Below are positions 60,169 through 64,000 of a DNA stretch of 64,000 bases, one piece after another. The translations under genes and the position numbers were made by a program. The number at the start of each line of letters is the position of its first letter. Within the stretch, counting starts at the first letter, position 1. Under the pieces are notes generated by a model. The model saw only the letters and a list, made by a program, of their open reading frames with translations. It had not been told where the DNA came from and ran no database searches. Source of the stretch: Caryophanales bacterium UBA6865 (GTDB lineage: Bacteria; Bacillota_I; Bacilli_A; RFN20; CAG-826); contig DKCV01000025.1 in NCBI GenBank assembly GCA_002449265.1, forward strand, positions 62,001 to 126,000. The letters are read 5' to 3'.

Positions 60169-61026
60169 CTATTTTTGTTTCTCCACAGACGGGTAGATAT
60201 ATTTTTCTAGTTCATAGAACCTACTTATGACGTGCGCAGCGTGTTTTTTTACCGAGGGAGACCCATGTTCAAGGCAGAAGCTATTCTTCTTAAATTCCTC
60301 AAACATCGAAATATCGTTACCACTATCGCCGACAACTAGAACATTATCGCGAGGTATCGAGTGGTAATCAAGATAAAACTCAAGAGCTTGTCCCTTCGAA
60401 CACCCCTTAGGGGTGATTTCAATAGCTTGGTTGCACCACGAGAATTCGGCCTCAGGGAACTCTGCCCGTAAGATTTTGTTGAGATTTTTGCTCTCTTCAA
60501 TCTTGCTAGGCATGATTCCCATCATGGTCATGAACTTATAGGTTTCACCACGATTAATATCCGAATAGAAGATTTCATTGTCTTTAATGGATGGCTCTCG
60601 ATATACTCCCTGGAAAAGTTGGTAGCACCGAAACATTAAATTATTCAAGAAGCCATTGTCTTTATTGGCGAGGATCATGTTGTGATTCTTCGTCATAGAA
60701 GCAACAAAACGTGTGCCGTAATCTTGTCGCATTTTTTCTAAAATTTTCAATGCAACTTCTGGAGGGAACGTTGTTTCTTTGATGACATTTCCATCACTAA
60801 GGATTAAAGCCCCATTGCAGCAAATCGAATCAATCGGAACACCAATATTCTTGGAGACTTTTTGACTGAAATAGCGATTTCGGGAGCTAACGATCAATAA
60901 TGTGCCGCCATCTGCGATAAAGCGATCCAAAAAACGGCGATTCTTCTTTCCAATCATCTTAAAATGGGCGCGAGGATAAAATAAAGTCCCATCTAAATCT
61001 GTAGCGATGACCATGTTTTTCTTCAT
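60169..61026 (-). CDS. Cof-type HAD hydrolase
   Basis: 285 residues. Motif I ATDLDGTLFY, motif II VSSRN, the C2B cap (about 85-200), and motif IV VVGDSGNDISMF with Lys in GCSKGQAL. Sugar- or cofactor-phosphate phosphatase of unknown substrate. TATATT ends six bases before ATG, a candidate leaderless start. Confidence 0.9.
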   Translation of the reverse strand: MKKNMVIATDLDGTLFYPRAHFKMIGKKNRRFLDRFIADGGTLLIVSSRNRYFSQKVSKNIGVPIDSICCNGALILSDGNVIKETTFPPEVALKILEKMRQDYGTRFVASMTKNHNMILANKDNGFLNNLMFRCYQLFQGVYREPSIKDNEIFYSDINRGETYKFMTMMGIMPSKIEESKNLNKILRAEFPEAEFSWCNQAIEITPKGCSKGQALEFYLDYHSIPRDNVLVVGDSGNDISMFEEFKKNSFCLEHGSPSVKKHAAHVISRFYELEKYIYPSVEKQK

Positions 61027-61091
61027 GCAAATAATATACCCTCATCGCTTTTTTAGTGAAAGTGATAACTATGGAGAGCGATAAAAAAGCG

Positions 61092-61132
61092 ATAAATAAA
61101 AGGCCGCAGGAATTTTATTTATTCTCACGGCC
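61092..61132 (-). terminator. Terminator of hpf
   Basis: On the minus strand GGCCG...CGGCC with inner GAAT/ATTC, followed by TTTTATTT. Confidence 0.72.
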
Positions 61133-61139
61133 AAAAATA

Positions 61140-61697
61140 TTAGCGGTTAGAAAGTTTATTTTCGACTTGGATGACTCCATATCCGCCATCAAGACGTTTA
61201 TAGGCAACGGAAATTTCTTCATCGTCACTATCAAGATAGATGAAGAAACTATGTCCTAAAGCTTCCATGCGAGTGATCGCATCATCAAGGGTCATCGGAT
61301 CAAGATAGATGCTTTTCGTTCTCACGACTACATCGTTTTCGTCATCTTCACTAGCCTCTTCAATATTTTCAAGAGCGAGGCTTTTTCCTAAGCCGTATTC
61401 GTTTTTATTGCGGTTCATCTTGGTTTTGAGGCGACGCATTTGATCTTCGAGTTTATCGATGGCTAAATCGACAGCGGCATATAAATCGTTATTTCTCACT
61501 TCAGTGCGGAAATCCATCTCTTTGGTGAAAATGGTAATTTCGACTTTCGCCCCGACTTTATAAGCGCTCACAACGGCGCGGCATAAAACCTCGTCATTGA
61601 TGACAAAATATTTATCCATCCTGCTTAATTTCTTTTGAATGGCGTCACGAATAGAATCGGTGACTTCGATGTTCTTACCGATGATTTGGTACTTCAT
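61140..61697 (-). CDS. hpf: Long-form ribosome hibernation promoting factor
   Basis: 185 residues. The N-terminal S30AE/HPF domain (about 1-100; RMDKYF, VEITIF, DLYAAVDLAIDKLEDQMRR) is joined by an acidic linker to the C-terminal dimerisation domain (KSIYLDPMTLDDAITRMEALGHSFFIYLD). The long form makes 100S ribosome dimers in Firmicutes. Leader with AAAGGA Shine-Dalgarno. Confidence 0.95.
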   Translation of the reverse strand: MKYQIIGKNIEVTDSIRDAIQKKLSRMDKYFVINDEVLCRAVVSAYKVGAKVEITIFTKEMDFRTEVRNNDLYAAVDLAIDKLEDQMRRLKTKMNRNKNEYGLGKSLALENIEEASEDDENDVVVRTKSIYLDPMTLDDAITRMEALGHSFFIYLDSDDEEISVAYKRLDGGYGVIQVENKLSNR

Positions 61698-61821
61698 TGG
61701 TTATGTCCTTTCTGGGATTGCTCCCTTTGTTACTTCCATTTTAGCGAATATCTTGCTTTCGACAAGGGACATTATGAAAAAAGTGAGAGAAAACCGAGTC
61801 AAATTATTTAGGGAGAGAAAT

Positions 61822-62994
61822 TTATTTATTAAATAAGAATGCTTTAAGTTCTTCTACTTTATCTAAGTGTTCCCAAGGCAAATCTAAATCAGGGCGCCCA
61901 AAGCAACCATAATTAGTCGTATCACTATAGTAAAAGGAAGGATGGGTGAGATGAAATTGCTCAATAATCGCACCGGGTCTAGCGTCGAAGAATTTGTGAA
62001 TGGCTTCTAAAATACGTTCATCGCTAACGTGCTTGGTTCCAAATGTAGAGATACCAATGCTCATTGGCGTAGCGACACCGATTGCATAACTAAGTTGCAC
62101 TTCAAGCCTATCGCTTGCCCCTGCCGCAACAAGGTTTTTGGCGATATAGCGAGCGTAATAAGAAGCGCTGCGGTCAACTTTAGAAGGGTCTTTCCCCGAA
62201 AAAGAACCGCCGCCATGTCGACTTGCTCCTCCATAAGTATCGACGATTAATTTTCTTCCCGTTAATCCAGTGTCGCCAGCTGGCCCCCCAATGACGAAAC
62301 GTCCAGTCGGGTTAATAAGCGTATGGAAGTCCGAATTCAAATGGAATGATTTAGCAACCGGAATCATGATTTCGTTTTTGATAAACGCACGGAAAGCGTC
62401 TAGATCGACATTCGGATTATGCTGCACGCTCATAAGCATGGAATCAATACGAATATTTTTCGGGTCAGTATAATCGATGGTCACTTGGCTTTTCATATCT
62501 GGGCGAGCGCCATTAAATTGACCGCTTTTTCTCATATTAGAGGCTTTTCTCACAAGCTTATGCGCGATAGAAATCGCTAAAGGCATATACCCCTCTGACT
62601 CATTCGTCGCATAACCAAACATAATTCCTTGGTCACCCGCGCCTTGCTTTAAGATGTCGCCACGATCAACTCCCATTGCGATATCAGGGGATTGCTCTTT
62701 AATGCGCACGTCGATTTGGCAAGTGTCTGCGCCAATACCGAGTTCACTAGATGTGTAGCCGATCTTTCTTAATGTTTCTCTAGCGGTTTCTTCGTAATCG
62801 ATTTTAGCGGTGCTAGTGATCTCCCCACCGATAAGAATGTATTCGGTAGTCGCAAAAACTTCACACGCAACATGCGCTTTATCATCTAAGCGAATGATTT
62901 TATCTAAAATCGCATCCGCGATGGCGTCACAAACTTTGTCTGGATGTCCTTCACTCACGGATTCACTCGAGAATAGCACTTTTTGTTGATTCAT
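61822..62994 (-). CDS. metK: S-adenosylmethionine synthetase
   Basis: 390 residues, full length. SESVSEGHPDKVCDAIADA, GDQGIMFGYA and GGGSFSGKDPSKVDRSA are all intact. Makes SAM from methionine and ATP. Preceded by an S-box-like leader and terminator that probably repress it when SAM is abundant. Confidence 0.97.
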   Translation of the reverse strand: MNQQKVLFSSESVSEGHPDKVCDAIADAILDKIIRLDDKAHVACEVFATTEYILIGGEITSTAKIDYEETARETLRKIGYTSSELGIGADTCQIDVRIKEQSPDIAMGVDRGDILKQGAGDQGIMFGYATNESEGYMPLAISIAHKLVRKASNMRKSGQFNGARPDMKSQVTIDYTDPKNIRIDSMLMSVQHNPNVDLDAFRAFIKNEIMIPVAKSFHLNSDFHTLINPTGRFVIGGPAGDTGLTGRKLIVDTYGGASRHGGGSFSGKDPSKVDRSASYYARYIAKNLVAAGASDRLEVQLSYAIGVATPMSIGISTFGTKHVSDERILEAIHKFFDARPGAIIEQFHLTHPSFYYSDTTNYGCFGRPDLDLPWEHLDKVEELKAFLFNK

Positions 62995-63014
62995 ATTTTT
63001 ACCTCAATTGCTTT

Positions 63015-63042
63015 GAAAAAGCCTCCCACTAAAGCGGAAGGC
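63015..63042 (-). terminator. Terminator of the metK leader
   Basis: Minus strand: GCCTTCC-GCTTTAGT-GGGAGGC followed by TTTTTC, 20 bases before the metK start. Part of it (AGTGGG, 63025-63030) can instead pair with CCCACT at 63074-63079 in the P4 region, an alternative antiterminator. Confidence 0.88.
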
Positions 63043-63056
63043 AATATGCTATTCCT

Positions 63057-63167
63057 TAGAGCGTCGCTCCTAGAGTGGGTCTAGGCTATAGACAAGCACT
63101 TACCTCGTTTTTGAGGAGTTGCTAGCGATCTTTTTCAGTCTATCATGACCGCCTTCTTGACGTTCTA
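63057..63167 (-). promoter_or_regulatory. Divergent SAM-I (S-box)-like riboswitch of metK
   Basis: Read on the minus strand, the leader folds like an S-box: P1 TAGAACGTC with GACGCTCTA; joining AAGA; P2a AGGCG/CGCT enclosing GTC-ATGATA-GAC and TGAA (kink-turn-like); a single A; P3 GCAAC...GTGC with inner CCTC/GAGG; P4 CCTAGA-CCCAC-TCTAGG; then back to P1. The SAM-pocket elements GCAAC and GTGC are kept. The loop-to-J3/4 pseudoknot is possible (ATAGAC with GTCTAT). The long P2 GGGA...GGCCC core and J3/4 adenines of classical S-boxes are missing, so this is a divergent member. Ligand inferred from metK. Confidence 0.72.
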
Positions 63168-63214
63168 CTTTTCGCCGCGTGCCTATCATAGGTGAAACGA
63201 AGAAAAGAAACAAG

Positions 63215-63241
63215 CAAAAAGAAAAGGGAAGTCTCCTTCCC
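63215..63241 (-). terminator. Terminator after the TSCPD gene
   Basis: Minus strand GGGAAG-GAGA-CTTCCC followed by TTTTCTTTTT. It separates the pduL-TSCPD unit from the metK leader. Confidence 0.88.
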
Positions 63242-63261
63242 CTTAATTTAATGGATGGCCC

Positions 63262-63519
63262 TTATTTCGTTTCTTTTAAGGCCTTAAGAGCTTCGGCAAT
63301 TTGATCGGGGCATGAGGTGTTTTTAAAGCCGCACTTAATGCCAGATAGTCGCTCGATTGCTTCCTCCATCTTCATGCCTTTTAGTAAAGAAGCGATACCC
63401 TTGAGATTGCCATTGCATCCACCGATGACGGTTAAGCCAGTAATGAGGTCACCCTCATAACGAATAATCATCTCGCGAGAGCAAACGCCTTTTGGAATGT
63501 AATGAAATTCTTTCTCCAT
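63262..63519 (-). CDS. TIGR03905-type TSCPD-domain protein
   Basis: 85 residues. The C-terminal motif NTSCPDQIAEAL and the internal GGCNGNLKGIA are the family signature; the same domain closes some B12-dependent ribonucleotide reductases. Four Cys (CSRE, GGCNG, KCGF, SCPD) could bind metal. Function unknown. Follows pduL by three bases. Confidence 0.9.
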   Translation of the reverse strand: MEKEFHYIPKGVCSREMIIRYEGDLITGLTVIGGCNGNLKGIASLLKGMKMEEAIERLSGIKCGFKNTSCPDQIAEALKALKETK

Positions 63520-63522
63520 AAA

Positions 63523-64000
63523 TTAACGAACAATTGTCCCTAAGATCGGGCCTTTTCCACCCGCATTAGCGGCATTGCTTTCATCAGTGTCAATGTGCAT
63601 GTTGAGATGATATTTTGGAGAAACGCGGATCACGGTATCTCCAAAAATAGTTTCGCGCCCTGTTCCTTTGATGAGAACAGAGACAATTTGTCCGTTAGTA
63701 ACACCAAATTCTTCTGCATCCAAAGGAGTCATATGAATGTGGCGTTTTGCAACGATGCATCCTTCTTTTAAGTCAAGACGTTTTCCGTTTGCTGGATTAA
63801 CAAGAGCAATCGGGGCGCTTCCAGCGACGTCACCAGATTCTCTAATTGGGGCGCTGACGCCAAGAGTGCGTGCATCGGTAAGAGATACTTCCACTTGGTT
63901 AACGTTGCGCACTGGACCAAGGATAGAAACGCCAGCGATCATTCTTTCTTTTCCCGTTTTTGGATTGACTGGTCCAACAAGATTCAAACGAGTGAAGCTA
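63523..64000 (-). CDS. pduL: Phosphate propanoyltransferase (PduL type), N-terminus cut off
   Basis: The frame is open to the right window edge, so only about 159 C-terminal residues are seen. PduL features: VSILGPVRNVNQVEVSLTDARTLG, PIRESGDVAGS, IVAKRHIHMTPLDAEEFG (zinc His) and MHIDTDESNAA. Converts acyl-phosphates and acyl-CoA (acetyl or propanoyl). No microcompartment shell gene is visible, so it may act as the main phosphotransacetylase. Confidence 0.92.
   Translation of the reverse strand, partial: SFTRLNLVGPVNPKTGKERMIAGVSILGPVRNVNQVEVSLTDARTLGVSAPIRESGDVAGSAPIALVNPANGKRLDLKEGCIVAKRHIHMTPLDAEEFGVTNGQIVSVLIKGTGRETIFGDTVIRVSPKYHLNMHIDTDESNAANAGGKGPILGTIVR

Noticed and set aside
63015..63167. 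T-box or SMK-box interpretation of the metK leader
   Set aside because: The T-box AGGGTGGNACCGCG element is absent and the SMK (SAM-III) core is not present; the helix order fits an S-box better.
1..64000. Reassignment of TGA to tryptophan, as in some Mollicutes
   Set aside because: TGA ends many genes, including ATGA overlaps, and Trp is encoded by TGG at conserved sites.
1..64000. CRISPR arrays, insertion sequences, prophage or integrase genes
   Set aside because: No regularly spaced repeats, terminal inverted repeats with transposases, or phage genes were found.

Overview
The window looks like a chromosomal segment from an uncultured, low-to-moderate GC member of the Bacillota, class Bacilli (gut RF39/RFN20-like lineages are my best guess). 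The evidence is gene content: a ylbF-rsmD-coaD cluster, addB-addA, RNase J, long-form HPF, YitT, a PTS-style catabolite operator (cre), a guanine riboswitch and an S-box-like metK leader. TGA is used as a stop and tryptophan is TGG, so the code is standard. There is no prophage, insertion sequence, CRISPR array or rRNA. Both window edges cut a gene: an AddB-like N-terminus at the left and a PduL-type phosphotransacylase at the right.

Layout. 1-7.9 kb (minus): partial ORF, glpK with a cre site, Xaa-Pro aminopeptidase, YigZ, and a 1342-residue membrane protein. 8-12.3 kb (plus): CPBP protease, TraX-like protein and thioredoxin operon, tRNA-Asp and tRNA-Gly, then a guanine-riboswitch-controlled purine permease. 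12.4-19.2 kb: rdgB, membrane proteins, an MFS transporter, a lipoprotein, a solitary vsr and a GNAT gene. 19.2-24 kb (minus): an overlapping three-gene operon of a Sel1/zinc-ribbon protein and a heterodimeric ABC exporter. 24-33.6 kb: Nudix, methyltransferase-like protein, and a very large DUF4011/helicase/Vsr-like/DUF3320 protein with a small downstream partner and a divergent zinc-ribbon gene. This is the most defence-like locus. 33.7-42.4 kb: TetR, YitT, a tethered thioredoxin-fold protein, a degenerate YfiH-like protein, coaD-rsmD-ylbF, def-phosphoesterase-membrane operon, HAD and nucleoside phosphorylase. 42.6-53 kb: rnjA-maf, a degenerate membrane-tethered PTS EIIB domain, CYTH, histidine phosphatase, addBA. 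53-60 kb: two ABC systems, a ROK regulator and an unknown helical/membrane pair. 60-64 kb: Cof hydrolase, hpf, metK with its SAM-riboswitch-like leader, a TSCPD protein and pduL.

A window-wide pattern stands out. About fifteen genes, mostly first in their transcripts, have a TATAAT-like hexamer 6-9 bases upstream of the start codon and no Shine-Dalgarno sequence. This is what leaderless transcripts would look like. Genes inside operons instead carry good Shine-Dalgarno sites (AGGAGG, AAGGAG) or overlap as ATGA. Several starts below are placed on this basis.

How the genes work together. Purine uptake and methionine/SAM synthesis are under RNA control, and glycerol phosphorylation is probably under CcpA-type control. 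Nucleotide hygiene (rdgB, maf, Nudix), double-strand break repair (addAB), ribosome hibernation (hpf) and RNA decay (rnjA, ylbF) are housekeeping. Three proteins keep a family fold but have lost catalytic residues: YfiH-like, EIIB-like, and one half of the ABC exporter. All assignments are by reading the sequence; no searches were run.
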